Assembly: GCA_048013815.1 (NCBI GenBank)
Contig: CM106586.1
Span: 9,734,001-9,798,000, forward strand
Direction of reading: 5' to 3'
Origin: Setoptus koraiensis
Lineage: Eukaryota; Arthropoda
DNA length: 64,000 nucleotides
Of this stretch, positions 49,801-58,396 are shown piece after piece. The stretch's first letter is position 1; each line of letters opens with the position of its first letter. The notes below the pieces were generated by a model that saw only the letters and a list, made by a program, of their open reading frames with translations, searched no databases and was not told where the DNA came from. The position numbers and the translations under genes were made by a program.

Positions 49801-52800
49801 GTGACTGGCCCGTCGCGCCGCCTGAAACATGAGCATCCAATGAAGCGCAAATGATACCGAGACAACAACTGATAAGCCGGCGCACACTGCCCAGCATTAC
49901 ATAATATTTATGTTGCACAACCAACTGCACTAGATCGGCCGCTCGTTTTATCCGCTCGTTGCGCAATCGTCGCTCGTTCGGCTCGCCGGCTCTGCGGCTC
50001 GCTGTCTGGCGTCGCTCGAATCGGCGTTCGCTGCAACATGGCTTCGCAGCGCCAACTTGTTGTCGTCCGCTAATCTTTCATGCGCATTGCGTAACATGCA
50101 GTTTGCCCTCGAGGCCGCCAGCGCCGCCACTTTGTCTTAAGCTGCTCGGTGCGCATTTCTCGGGCATTTCTCGAGCGATTCTCGAGCGATTCTTGAGCGT
50201 TTCTTGAGCGTTTCTCAGACATTTTATGCGGCTTGCACGCCGGCTTGTGCACTGATTCATCCGGCGGCTTGTGCGCCGATTTATCCGCCGGCTTGTGCAC
50301 CGATTTATCCGATTTAGCCGGCTGCATGCGCGATCGGCGTCGCGATAGCGACTGCTGTTGCAGGTTGCGTTTTGTCAATTCAGCTCGCATCGACGTGCCC
50401 GGCGCAATGGTCGCCGCCAAGGTCGCCCTGCGCCCGTCGCCCGTCGCCGACTCGTTGCTTGTGCCGTCTCCGCGGCACAAGCACCTGAGCTCGCCCGATT
50501 CGAGCTGCGCTCACCTGAGCTCACCTGAGCCTCACGGCTGCGTCCAGTGGCGTCGCAGCCCGCAACGTTGCGCAACGTCGTCAGCTGATCAGCAACGCCG
50601 TCAGGTGATCGGCAGCGTCTGACATTGTGAGTCAGCTGATCGGCGTCGCCTGACAACGTGAGTCAGCTGAGCGCCGGCTGCCGTCAGCGTCACCCGACCG
50701 ACCGGTCAGCTGTTTGTTGTTGATGATCCATTGACAGAAATTATCCCTCATTAGAGGTCATGATCGATCTTCGATCGCGGGCCTGCGCTCGGGCAAATAC
50801 ACACCAAAGCAACATAAAGCGGATAATGCGCAGCGATGCGCCACAGATAAATCAGCTGTCGCGGGCCACAAAGAAGCTTCTCGAAGACGGTGGGCACAAC
50901 GACGGCAACAGCAACAACCAACAAAAACAGCAACAACCAACAACAACCCACCACGGCGACCATATTTCAACAGGTTCTCCCTTTTGTGTGTGCTGTGATG
51001 CGCACGCCACTGCATTATAGAGCCGCCGTTTAGAGTTGAGAGGAATATTTGCGAGAAGAATAAAGAATGAAATGAATTCTTTATTCGGCCAGGAATTCGC
51101 GGCCGGCGTCGTGTCGTTGCGCTTGCGAGCCGCATCATCTAAAACAAGCTGCTCAATATTCAAATGAGCTGCACTTGTTTGAGTATGGCAAGTGCGGCCT
51201 AAAACCAACAACCGGCGCATAATGGAAATAATAATAGAAATATCCACCACTTGAGCATTGTCCGCTGCGCCCGGGCTTGTGCGCGCCGCGCCGCTGCGCG
51301 TATCTCTATGCGCTGCCGGCCCGGCCGGCAGCAGAGTCCGCGCCGCACCGCACCGCGCGCAGGCCGGCGACGGCGGAGTCAAGCGGCGCTGGCGCTCATT
51401 CATCATGTTAATCTAAATTGTGATCGCTTTAATGACGATCATAATGGTATCTGTCTGGCCGCTCCCCATTACTTGTCAATCAAGTCGCTGGCAGGCTCTC
51501 AGCGCCATCGCCGCTCTCACCGGCCCGCTTGCCCGACGGCGCGCTAATGTGCATGCGATACTAGAGCATCGGCCGCAATATGCAAATATTCCGGCATCGT
51601 CCCGACGAGTTCGCAACGACGCAACGCCCGGCCATGGCCGACAAAATCAATATTTAACTTATTTCCATACTCGCCCTCGCTGTGTGTGTTTTGCAGTTTC
51701 TGACAGTGTGTTTTGTTGTACTCTCTGAGAAGCGAATTACCATAAATAATCGCCATTACAGCAGGCCATCGTTAGCGCACCTGTCCGCTAGTCGGCGCAT
51801 CTCACCACCCATTGTCACCGGCAGCAGGCTAGTTGGCGAGTTGGCGAGTTGGCGAGCCGGCTTGCAGTTGCAGTGGTGGCCATTGGTTGATGTGACTCAT
51901 ATCTCCCTGTGCAAACATCATATACTTATTATTGCGGATTAAGCGACCGCCGATCTCAAACAATTATCAGCCCATTTATTCTCATTTTGATCTCTGCGCT
52001 GCCTTTGCGAACCGAGCCACTTGTTGGCCGCGAGCGATGCCATTGCGAGCGAGATTAAAAAAATATTAATCACCCAGAGCGATGCCAAAATATTGTCGTT
52101 GTCAATGACGGCCACCGGCACCATTAATCATCATTAGACGGGGCCGCGCCATCGGCCGGCTCACAGCGCCTTAATTAATAGTGGCGTATTAATGGTCGCG
52201 TATCGATGGTCGCGTATTACTGGTCGCGGGTTGCGGTGGCCGATTGCGCGTTTTGCGGCGCGTTCGGTGCCGCTCGACGGCGTTCGGCGGCGTTCGGCGG
52301 CGTGCTTCGAATCGCAAATCGAAGCGCCGGCGACAACACACACACACACACGAAAGAACAGAGAATTCCGATGCGAATCGATTGGTGTTTGTTTTGTTGC
52401 GAGTTGGGCTGTTGTGGCAACTGGTGCCCTTGTCGCTGTTTGCTCGGGCTGTTTGCGCAGGGCACTTGATACAACGCGCGACAAACAACGACCGACGGAG
52501 CCGGCAAAACGACGCGCCCGCAAGCTGACGCTGCCGACAGCGGGCGGTCGCTTCTTTTTCGGTCGCCTCTCGGTCGCTTCTTCTCGGTCGCTTCCCGGTC
52601 GCCGCCCGGTGACCGCTCAGTGGCCGCTCGGGCCGCGGACACTTTCAACTGTTTCCATTGTGGCCGCCAGAGCCAGCCTGTGTTGCTTTTATTGCTCGCA
52701 CTATCAATATTTGCCCATTTGCCGGTGTCAATACGCTCGTTCTAATTGCTCGCCTCGACGCACCCCGCGACTCGTAGCCTGCGACTCGTAGCCTGCGACT

Positions 52801-53465
52801 CGTAACCTGCGACTCGTAGACTGCGAGACGGGAAATGATTAGAAACAACCAAAGGTATATTTGCAGCAACTTGTTGCGCTTGCAGGGGCATTTTCATGGT
52901 ATCGCGAGCCGCGGTTGACGACTAGCGATGATTAAATGATACTTAAACTTAATTGATCACTTAATGATGCTCACCGACGCTCGCCAACTCGAACAGGTGA
53001 ACCGTTTGTGAACAAAAACTCTAACAACGATAGGCCAACCAACCATCTAACATGTCAATATTTAATATATAACCAATAATAATATAAAACTAATATAATA
53101 AATAATCGACTAACCCCCGTTTCACATTTTGCTCTCATTTATCATTTTATCGCTCATGTTATATCGATTGTAGACTGCCAGCGATAGAGCCCACCTACTA
53201 CGAGGCCTTCGGCAACCTCATTCCCGACGTTATACAATTCAAATCGTTAGACGAGTGGCTTCAGTCAATTAAAATGTCCCGATATAGAGACAATTTTGAG
53301 CGTGCGGGCATTTCAAATTTAAACGCCGTGTCGCGTCTCACTCCCCAGGATCTAACGCTCATCGGTGTGACAACTATGCAACATCAAAAGAAGATTATGC
53401 AATCCATTATGGCCCTCCGTTCCACTACAAGCATCGGCAGCCCCGGCGAGGGTTACCTCGTGTGA
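25794..53465 (+). CDS. Eph: Eph receptor tyrosine kinase (11 exons; 5' end missing)
   Basis: Membrane receptor that binds ephrins on neighbouring cells and phosphorylates tyrosines. Joining 25794-25873, 26187-26907, 27038-27193, 27329-27667, 30968-31993, 37022-37135, 38930-39183, 39481-39579, 44397-44708, 44997-45157 and 53174-53465 gives one frame of about 1,184 residues (numbered here from the first exon seen) ending in TGA. Order: ligand-binding domain (about 1-210), Cys-rich region (to 320), two fibronectin III domains, membrane segment, juxtamembrane Tyr motif, kinase (about 805-1070), SAM (about 1102-1165), C-terminal YLV, which could bind a PDZ domain. All junction phases agree and every donor is GTRAGT. 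The ATG and signal peptide were not found. The kinase keeps the Gly-rich loop, VAIK, HRD, DFG and the activation-loop AYTTRGG. Introns total about 24 kb. Oddities: low-complexity loops, ALE for APE, and a candidate extra exon at 35249-35314. Confidence 0.93.
25874..26186 (+). other. Eph intron A with 11/22-bp CAAATCACCGT repeat
   Basis: Intron of 313 bases, phase 0. From about 26083 to 26170 it holds roughly eight copies of an 11-base unit, CAAATCACCGT or CAAATCAACAT, ending about 16 bases before the acceptor. There is no usual pyrimidine tract next to the acceptor, whose last bases are GTCACCCGCAG. Confidence 0.85.
26187..26907 (+). CDS. Eph: Eph exon B: rest of ligand-binding domain and start of Cys-rich region
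   Basis: Opens with [18 protein letters not shown] and carries the hallmark [76 protein letters not shown] and [13 protein letters not shown] blocks of the family. Cysteines at CKETF, DQGACL and IQCPP fit the domain's disulfides. A Gln/Ala/Ser-rich insert of about 30 residues (roughly 26430-26505) lies in a loop just before TDSYTLID, at a point where other Eph receptors have only a few residues. The last part, [17 protein letters not shown] to KCLPGYEPD, is the first Cys-rich (sushi-like) module. Donor GTGAGT at 26908, phase 1. Confidence 0.93.
27038..27193 (+). CDS. Eph: Eph exon C: EGF-like Cys-rich module
   Basis: Encodes [20 protein letters not shown], then [10 protein letters not shown] and RPCT, the typical Eph EGF-like module with regularly spaced cysteines and the CxxGF turn. 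The introns on both sides are phase 1 (130 and 135 bases), so the module is symmetrical and its loss would keep the frame. The acceptor lies at the end of an ACCGACCGAAAA-type repeat rather than a pyrimidine tract. Confidence 0.93.
27329..27667 (+). CDS. Eph: Eph exon D: first fibronectin III domain
   Basis: Begins [20 protein letters not shown], matching the conserved PPSxPxNL start of Eph fibronectin III domain 1. It continues through [35 protein letters not shown] and GVSGY, with Trp, Tyr and Leu where the fold needs them. The exon is bounded by phase 1 introns and so is a symmetrical domain exon. The tail [10 protein letters not shown] links to exon E, reading through as ...SASKPTSVPSL. 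Donor GTAAGT at 27668. Confidence 0.93.
27668..30967 (+). other. Eph intron D (3.3 kb), repeat-rich, no exon supported
   Basis: Phase 1 intron. It contains a 9-base TCGGCATCG repeat (about 27719-27760), a 21-base unit in three copies (27811-27871), a 15-base TTCGGCAGACTCTTC repeat (about 28124-28185), three copies of CGCTAGACACCCAA (29116-29158), a GGGTAGAGTGA series (about 29284-29364), and CAACGA tracts near 29760-29830 and 30725-30865. A candidate exon at 27906-27997 was considered and rejected because its phases do not fit. The acceptor is preceded by GCTCTTGCAACGACAG. Confidence 0.8.
30968..31993 (+). CDS. Eph: Eph exon E: second fibronectin III domain, membrane segment, juxtamembrane start
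   Basis: This large exon begins [20 protein letters not shown] and holds the second fibronectin III domain: [48 protein letters not shown]. Two low-complexity stretches interrupt it: a Thr/Ala/Gln stretch of about 30 residues after TWDV (about 31085-31200), and a Gln-rich stretch of about 50 residues after [14 protein letters not shown] (31260-31400), with two poly-Gln runs. A membrane helix follows at about 31680-31745 ([19 protein letters not shown]), then a basic stop-transfer YRKN and a Gly/Ala/Asn-rich cytosolic stretch ending FKYRTTNQ. Donor GTGAGT at 31994, phase 1. Confidence 0.92.
32528..32668. repeat. 15-bp minisatellite (AGCGATTCTTTGCGC)
   Basis: Four consecutive near-identical 15-base units, then diverged copies with a longer TTTTTCAAGCGGCGATTCT variant that itself occurs twice. 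Intronic. Confidence 0.9.
33497..33536. repeat. Perfect 17-bp inverted repeat, 6-base loop
   Basis: CCAGCGCGATAATGTTG at 33497-33513 pairs exactly with 33520-33536. It lies in the Eph intron and would form a 17-bp hairpin in the unspliced transcript. Confidence 0.85.
34941..35017. repeat. 11-bp minisatellite (ACGCCACTCTA)
   Basis: Seven head-to-tail copies, grading from ACGCCACTCTA to ACGCCACTGTT and GCGCCGCTGTT. It ends about 230 bases upstream of the candidate cassette exon. Confidence 0.9.
35249..35314 (+). CDS. Eph: Candidate Eph cassette exon: Ser-rich juxtamembrane insert
   Basis: Sixty-six bases between TAAATTGGCAG and GTAAGT. The two leading bases complete the phase 1 codon left by exon E and the trailing base opens the phase 1 codon of exon F, so inclusion adds 22 residues without shifting the frame: [20 protein letters not shown] followed by SR, with the next codon read as Cys instead of Gly. 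The donor is the same perfect GTAAGT used by the confirmed exons. The insert would sit just before the juxtamembrane Tyr motif and is rich in possible Ser phosphorylation sites. There is no homology that I recognise, so it could be chance; the matching phases and donor are the only support. Confidence 0.5.
37022..37135 (+). CDS. Eph: Eph exon F: juxtamembrane motif and kinase start
   Basis: Encodes [20 protein letters not shown], then [18 protein letters not shown]. This matches the Eph juxtamembrane segment (usually YxDPxTYEDPNxAV) followed by FAKEID and the first Gly of the kinase Gly-rich loop. The second juxtamembrane tyrosine is kept (HIYDD) but the first position is Phe (KFSDP). Both flanking introns are phase 1. 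Donor GTAAGT at 37136. Confidence 0.93.
37136..38929 (+). other. Eph intron F (1.8 kb)
   Basis: Phase 1 intron. It contains GGCTGAATTAT units near 37240-37290, a 15-base TATCGGCGGCGTTGC repeat in about three copies (38083-38130), and GAGATACGG/GATGCGGAGA units near 38470-38575. The acceptor at 38928-38929 is preceded by an ACGACAACGACGACG tract with no pyrimidine stretch. No other exon is supported. Confidence 0.8.
38930..39183 (+). CDS. Eph: Eph exon G: kinase N-lobe
   Basis: Completes the Gly-rich loop ([14 protein letters not shown] across the junction), then [11 protein letters not shown] with the ATP-binding Lys, [20 protein letters not shown] with the alpha-C Glu, [20 protein letters not shown] and ALDAFLR. 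This is very close to arthropod and vertebrate Eph kinases. In other family members the gatekeeper/hinge region reads TEYMENG; here it is TEFMENG. Donor GTAAGT at 39184, phase 0. Confidence 0.95.
39481..39579 (+). CDS. Eph: Eph exon H: kinase alpha-D/E segment to HR of HRD
   Basis: Thirty-three codons starting [20 protein letters not shown], then [13 protein letters not shown]. The intron that follows splits the catalytic-loop HRD motif exactly between Arg and Asp, and the next exon resumes with DLAARN. The 297-base intron before it carries CGTGAATACCCCACC-type repeats (about 39360-39425). Donor GTAAGT at 39580, phase 0. Confidence 0.94.
40164..40221. repeat. 11-bp hairpin and adjacent 18-bp perfect palindrome
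   Basis: ACGCTGGCCAG at 40164-40174 pairs with 40183-40193 across an 8-base loop. Ten bases later 40204-40221 is a perfect spacerless palindrome, TCGATTAGATCTAATCGA. Intronic. Confidence 0.8.
44171..44262. repeat. 31-bp minisatellite, three copies
   Basis: Three head-to-tail copies (44171-44201, 44202-44232, 44233-44262) differing at a few positions. Each contains the small palindrome TTGCGCAA. It ends about 135 bases before Eph exon I. Confidence 0.92.
44397..44708 (+). CDS. Eph: Eph exon I: catalytic and activation loops, C-lobe
   Basis: Begins [20 protein letters not shown] and GLSREIE (catalytic Asp, Asn and DFG), then the activation loop [46 protein letters not shown] and [12 protein letters not shown]. 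The activation-loop Tyr before TTRGG is present. The usual APE motif reads ALE because the codon is CTC, one base away from CCC (Pro). The acceptor is preceded by a pure ACAACC/ACGACA repeat. Donor GTAAGT at 44709, phase 0. Confidence 0.95.
44709..44996 (+). other. Eph intron I with 17-bp repeat at its acceptor
   Basis: Intron of 288 bases, phase 0. Four copies of a CGCAATTAAATACCCT-type unit fill the last 70 or so bases up to the acceptor ATACAG. Confidence 0.88.
44997..45157 (+). CDS. Eph: Eph exon J: end of kinase domain
   Basis: Encodes [20 protein letters not shown], then [19 protein letters not shown], the conserved last helices of the Eph kinase with the LMLDCW and RP motifs, followed by a short linker [12 protein letters not shown]. 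The donor GTGAGT at 45158 leaves a phase 2 codon (AG) that exon K completes as Arg. Confidence 0.95.
45305..45400. repeat. 16-bp minisatellite (GAATGCCCGACCCGTT), six copies
   Basis: Six head-to-tail 16-base copies. The first three contain TGCCCGA and the last three TGACCGA, so the array looks like two sub-blocks. It starts about 150 bases after Eph exon J. Confidence 0.93.
47783..47814. repeat. Perfect 32-bp palindrome
   Basis: Spacerless self-complementary 32 bases, from TGTGATGGCGACAAAT and its reverse complement, centred between 47798 and 47799. Intronic. Confidence 0.9.
49195..49222. repeat. Perfect 28-bp palindrome centred on GGGCCC
   Basis: TTTTGTGTTATGGG followed directly by its reverse complement. 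The flanks (GGCCG to the left, CGGCC to the right) extend the pairing with mismatches. Confidence 0.9.
51058..51086. repeat. 11-bp hairpin
   Basis: GAATAAAGAAT at 51058-51068 pairs with ATTCTTTATTC at 51076-51086 across a 7-base loop, within Eph intron J. Confidence 0.7.
52767..52822. repeat. 14-bp minisatellite (GCGACTCGTAGCCT), four copies
   Basis: Four tandem 14-base copies with one or two changes. This is the last GC-rich repeat before the sequence turns AT-rich. Confidence 0.92.
53174..53465 (+). CDS. Eph: Eph exon K: SAM domain and C-terminal tail
   Basis: Completes the split Arg codon, then [20 protein letters not shown], the SAM domain ([55 protein letters not shown]) and the tail ending GEGYLV and TGA. 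The last residues fit a hydrophobic PDZ-binding end, as other Eph receptors have. The KMSRY tyrosine common in Eph SAM domains is present. Codon choice is much more A/T-ending than in the GC-rich upstream exons. The acceptor TTGTAG follows a T-rich tract. Confidence 0.94.
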
Positions 53466-54016
53466 TACCTATCAACTACCTATGTTACAACTACTACTAC
53501 CACAACCACTCCTAGCACCACTACCGCTCACTGTCTGATCGTACCGAGTGTGCATTACTGTTACAAACGACTATCGATTGTTGCGCAACCGTCCATTGGC
53601 GATGGTCAATTGGCAATGGTCAGTTGGCGATGGTCAGTTGGCGTGGTTGCGCAATTGTCAACTATGCGCTCACAAGAGAGTTGCCCTTCCTATTGGTGCG
53701 TGCATCCTACTACAGTTACGTAATTGTCGCAAGTCGTTCGTCCCGGCTCACGGGCACCATTTGTCTGGTCGCGTAATTAGTGGCGAGACACACACAAACA
53801 AACAAGCAAATTAATTGACTTTCAAGCGGCACGATATGACTAATTATCGGCCGGTCGGTCAGTCGACGGGCCGGTCGGGGGACGACAACGCACACCGACG
53901 ACCACTAACAAGCAACTGTGAATAATCATCTATTTACATGAACAAGCCATGATTGATTTTTAGCTTATATATACCATTATATTGAAGCTAGAGAAACTTT
54001 ACAATTTACAAATACA

Positions 54017-54022
54017 AATAAA
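54017..54022 (+). promoter_or_regulatory. Candidate Eph poly(A) signal AATAAA
   Basis: First AATAAA after the Eph stop codon, about 550 bases downstream. It is plausible for the mRNA 3' end; no transcript evidence is available. Confidence 0.4.
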
Positions 54023-55087
54023 TAGGCCATCGCTATGCAAATTACCGACTTGAAGCAACAATTGCACACACACACACACTCGATTCGTTGGCGCACCTCA
54101 CCTGTGTGCCCCGTCGGCTCACCTGTCGGCCGGTGGACGCAATCCACGCAAGTCCATTCTGGCAAACAATCAACGACGTGTCTCAACGACATGTCTGTGT
54201 GATATATGCTGTTTAGCTAGATGAGACGAGAGAGAGAGAGAGAGAGGAAAAAGTCAATTAATGTACAATTTATGCATAGCATAACAAGCAAACTGCCACC
54301 GCAACGACCACCACTCACTGCCGGCCAGCAACTTGACCAGGACTGGTGGCGCCATCTACCTATGCATGTGGCCACAAGTGTCCCGCCGACGACCACGACC
54401 ACGACGACGACAACAACAACAACGACAACAACATTTCAATTTACAATTTTTGTGAAACCGTTTCAAATAGCGGCACAGGTGAAACTTACTATTATTAAGA
54501 CATGATCGTGTTACAAATATACTGTATAAACACTGTACAAATCTAGCGCGGCCCGTTGTGCATATCGCAGTATGTACTGTTGACCACAACGAGCCGGTCC
54601 TCCTGATCTTTGTGAATAGCTCAATGCCCGATGTACATAAGAGAGATAAAATTTTTGTTAAATATGTTTGGAGACAACAAGAGAAAAAGTTTTCAAATAA
54701 ATTCGTTTTCTTTCTTACCTGACGCGTCTCGCTCTCTTTCTCTTTGCTCTTTCTCTTTGCTCTTTCTCTTTGCTCTTTCCCTTGGCTCTTTCCCTTGGCT
54801 CCGAAATGTCGCACTGGCCATCTTTTATCCAGTGGCTCGCTTGCCGATAAAAGTGCGACACATACCGCACAACTATGGCCGCTGCCAAATAACCGTGCAC
54901 TAGCCGCGAAACGGCCAAGCTGGTGACAGAATAATGATTTATTTATCTGCCCAAAACTGCCTGTCTACCACTGACCTAATTTAGCTTTTCGTTTTTGCCT
55001 CTCGCTGGCGCTCTCGCAATTGGCGGCTCCACCGACCGATCGCCGTGACGATCGCTGGCTGTTGGTGAACATGCGAACATTCGCTTC

Positions 55088-55200
55088 ATGTTGGCGATTC
55101 GATCTCGTTTGTTGGCGCTTGTCGTTGGCAAAAAGAAACGCCAGAATCGACAAGCGACTGTATTTATCATCGTGTCGGCATTGGCGTATCAAGCCGAGCA
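55088..55200 (+). pseudogene. Possible very old ribosomal protein L39-like relic
   Basis: A frame starting ATG at 55088 has 13 residues and then GKKKRQNRQ, the same spacing as the MSAHKTF...KKQKQNRP start of RpL39. A second frame about 50 bases on reads CRHWRIKP, compared with RRHWRRTK near the end of RpL39. The middle part is about 30 bases short and the two matches are in different frames. Intact RpL39 is one of the most conserved proteins, so if this is related it is a decayed copy. Chance similarity between short basic peptides is a real alternative. Confidence 0.15.
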
Positions 55201-57491
55201 TTCGTCGCAAAGTAAAAAGTGAATTTCCAAATAAATGGATTGGTGTTAACATTACGCTTTGTGAGCACACAAACAGAAACAGGTTGCGCTAACTAAAGTG
55301 TTGACAATGATTAAACATCGACATGTAATTTGAGCCAACTTATTCAACCTTCATGTGACAACATGAGCGAGAGAGAAAGACTGAACAAATATCATTATGC
55401 AACAAACACGATGTGAGCAGTTCAAGTGGTTCACTTAATGAGCAGTTATATCAGCAGTGAGGGCACTTTTATAAAAACAAGTACCACTTGCCACCATTCT
55501 AACTGTTAGCTGGCTGGCTGGCATTAGTGAAAAACAAACTAAATACTAAACTTGTGTAGTGATGGGTGATTCCAGGTTAACTACAATAATGACATAGTTA
55601 ACAGTTAATAAAACAAGCTAACGGTGTGTCTATAATTCAGTCATCAATGTTGTTGTTAGTGTTAAGTTTATGAGCTTAGAGTGGTCACTTCTTGATGAAC
55701 TGAGCCGACAAACTAATGCTAATAATACCAATGTTAATGCCAGGGTGCGCTTGTGTTGGTCTCGGCAGTGTCTGTGGCAAGTGTAGGTCAAATCAGTAGG
55801 CAAGACTGATTAGCATTATTATTTTTATAGCCGCATCTGATTGGTTTGTCGATGGCAGTCATTTGCATATTGTCCACTGTGCGCTTGAATTTTGTGCGTC
55901 CCGATTGCCGATCGTGGTTGTTGCTGTTGTTGCATCACTGACACCAACTAACCAGCTAATCAATGACTAATCGAAGGCGAGCCAATCAGTAACAAGATCA
56001 ACTCCATTGGCCGGCTCGCCCGTCTGCTGGCTTGCATCGGGCTCGACAGGCACTGACAGTGAGATAAATTGAATAATAACGGCGACGCTCACTGCGTAAC
56101 ATCGTGAGTGTAGAGTGGCCATCACTGGTCATTGTAGTGGCCAGTCATATTTGACACCGCAAGACTGTCACAAGACTGTCGCACGGTATCGCACGCCAGA
56201 GCGCGGTATCGCACGCCAGAGCAAGTGTAACGAAAGTGCCATCGGAGTCCGATGATCGGACACACAGTATGTCACACGGTACGGTGATATACTGTGGCGA
56301 CCGTTCGAGTGGGAGGCCAATGCCAAATCGTTGGGCAACTGCAGAAAGTTGCCAGATAAATCAATTAGATAACTTTCCGTTTTGAACTTGCAAATGTGCA
56401 CTGAGCAGCACTGACCGACAGCAACAACCACAACGACAACGACAAGTGCACTGAGTGGACCCTTAATAATCCTTAATACCAGTCGTGACATTATCAGTGC
56501 TTAGTGATCAGTAGTAATGATTTAGTACAGTTGAAAAAGTGTCATAATGTGACATACATGTTGATTGTAATACCTCGTATATAGCATGATACTTGATGTA
56601 TGAGTGCTATCATGGTCGTCATCGTCGTTTATTTTGGTGGTCAGTCGTCAGTGGGCCACTACTCACCGATTGGTACCTGGCACTACTCATACACTCATGT
56701 ATTAATGCAGCCATATTATCATTATCATTGGAGATTATTGTAAGATAAGACCAACGACGCCGACCGACCGAACAGCTCGATCAGCTCTCAGCCTGGTCAG
56801 TTCGTTCAGTTTGTTTTGTGGGCAGCAGCGCCAGAGAGCGATCATCGCTACATTTAATTTTTTAAGTAGACAGTCAGCGGTCACAATTCAATTAGAACAA
56901 CATACAAACAAAAAAGCCAGCCAGCCAGCCAACTACACACACTTAATATAACATCAACACTAATAATATCTATCATCTTAACGATCCTATTCGCTCTATC
57001 CGCTTTATCTCAATTAACAATCTCAATAATAGTAATAATAATCATCATCATCTTGCTATTGCTGTGCGCTGTCTGTCTCCCTTGGTGTCTCGCATTGGTC
57101 AACGCGCGAGACACTTAATAAAACAAGTGCAAGTCCAATATAATACAACCAATATCTATCTTGATGATGATCCATCACCACCAACGTCACCAGCGTTGCC
57201 CATTTGAATTTGACCCATCCTGATTATATCCCCATTATACGGCCAATATATTATGGTGCCAATGTGCATAATAAGCGGTATAAGGCAGTTCGTTCAAGGT
57301 TTGACGCCGTTCGAGAACATCATACATATTTATACATACTGTGTATGTATGTGTGCCAACACAACCAACAATGTCCACTAACCACAAAACCAACAGAATT
57401 GACCGTTTAATGAAACGTCAGTTATCATTGCCAATATATGTATGGCACCATTTATAAATACACGTTGTTGCTTGACCAAACCAGTGTGTAA

Positions 57492-58240
57492 CATCGGTCC
57501 CATCTGACGACGCCAACAACAACACGTAAAGTTATTTACGACGTCGGGCTCATTTTGAGAGATGCCTTGCGAGCCTCACAAAGTAGACAATGATGGAATG
57601 CTGATTGTGTATATTTACTTTTACTTTTACTGTTCTCAACCAATGGCAAATAAACTATCGGATTAGTCGATTGGTGCCTTATTGGTTTATCGGTGACTCG
57701 CTGTCAATGGTCCAGCAAAAACTGAAGAATTTGTTGCTGAACACTCATTCGCGACATCCGATTGGCGCTGCTACTAAAACCCACTACATTTACTTGTCCA
57801 ACGGAGGCAACTGTTCGGAAAGTGTGCAAATAAGCAGTACCAGCAGTTGCCTATGGACAAATTTATATACCGACTACCATTGGAAAAAGAATACGCCTCC
57901 GGCTAATGATACAACGAGTCTAAGGATTCACCTAACGGGCACCTTTTGCCCCGTTCATCTGCTCATCTGCCCTGTTCATAACGTTGCTCAAGATGTTTGT
58001 ACAATAATGATGAATACCTTGTTAGGTTTAATCTAACTGCATGGGTCTGCTGCTTTAAACAATGACAAATCTTATGTAACTAGCACGCCTCGCATTGTTG
58101 TGATGCTCATTTTGGGCAACAATGAGTGTCGTCTCTCTAGCGTCATCAATTTTAGTTCATCTGGTTGCGCGGCTCAAACGGCGCCAACAGCGGCAGTGGG
58201 TCTACTTGGGGGCCCCTCAGGCTCAATTAGATCAGTTTGT
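57492..58240 (+). other. Coding-like tract of unknown identity, interrupted
   Basis: A frame from 57605 (no ATG start; TTG after a TGA) reads through LVPYWFIGDSLSMVQQKLKN, LLNTHSRHP and TKTHYIYLSNGGNCSESV to a TAA at 58034. The same frame then stays open to about 58240 (KSYVTSTPRIVVMLILGNNE). Just upstream, in another frame, is KVIYDVGLILRDALRASQ. FIGDS resembles the block I motif of SGNH/GDSL-type esterases, but I see no catalytic His/Asp block that I can trust. It may be a real multi-exon gene, a decayed one, or chance. No introns with good GTRAGT donors could be fitted. Confidence 0.2.
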
Positions 58241-58396
58241 TAGCGTTGCTGTCTGATTGGCGACCAATGAGCAAACAAAGACAGGCCAATCGAAGCAGCA
58301 CTGTTCAACAAGAGCCAGCCTTGTGGAGTTGCCTAATTCAAACATCCGTCCGAGCCTTGGATTAAATTGTTGAGTCTAGGATTCTGCTGTCGAACC

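Larger units (their letters stand above)
45158..53173 (+). other. Eph intron J (8 kb), crosses the composition boundary
   Basis: Phase 2 intron. Repeats: GAATGCCCGACCCGTT in six copies (45305-45400), GCGAATCTTGTGCCGA units (about 48700-48830), CAGAACCGGCC units (about 49248-49317), (GTT)n (49585-49610), (GTC)n (49711-49737), TTCTCGAGCGA units (about 50150-50215), a 27-base GGCTTGTGC unit (about 50228-50312) and GCGACTCGTAGCCT in four copies (52767-52822). Right after the last repeat the DNA becomes AT-richer. Two long palindromes are listed separately. The acceptor follows a normal T-rich stretch, unlike most other Eph introns. No further exon is supported. Confidence 0.8.

Noticed and set aside
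54631-54903. Leu/Ser/Phe-rich open frame downstream of Eph
   Set aside because: It is produced by a CTCTTTCTCTTTG repeat and has no recognisable domain.
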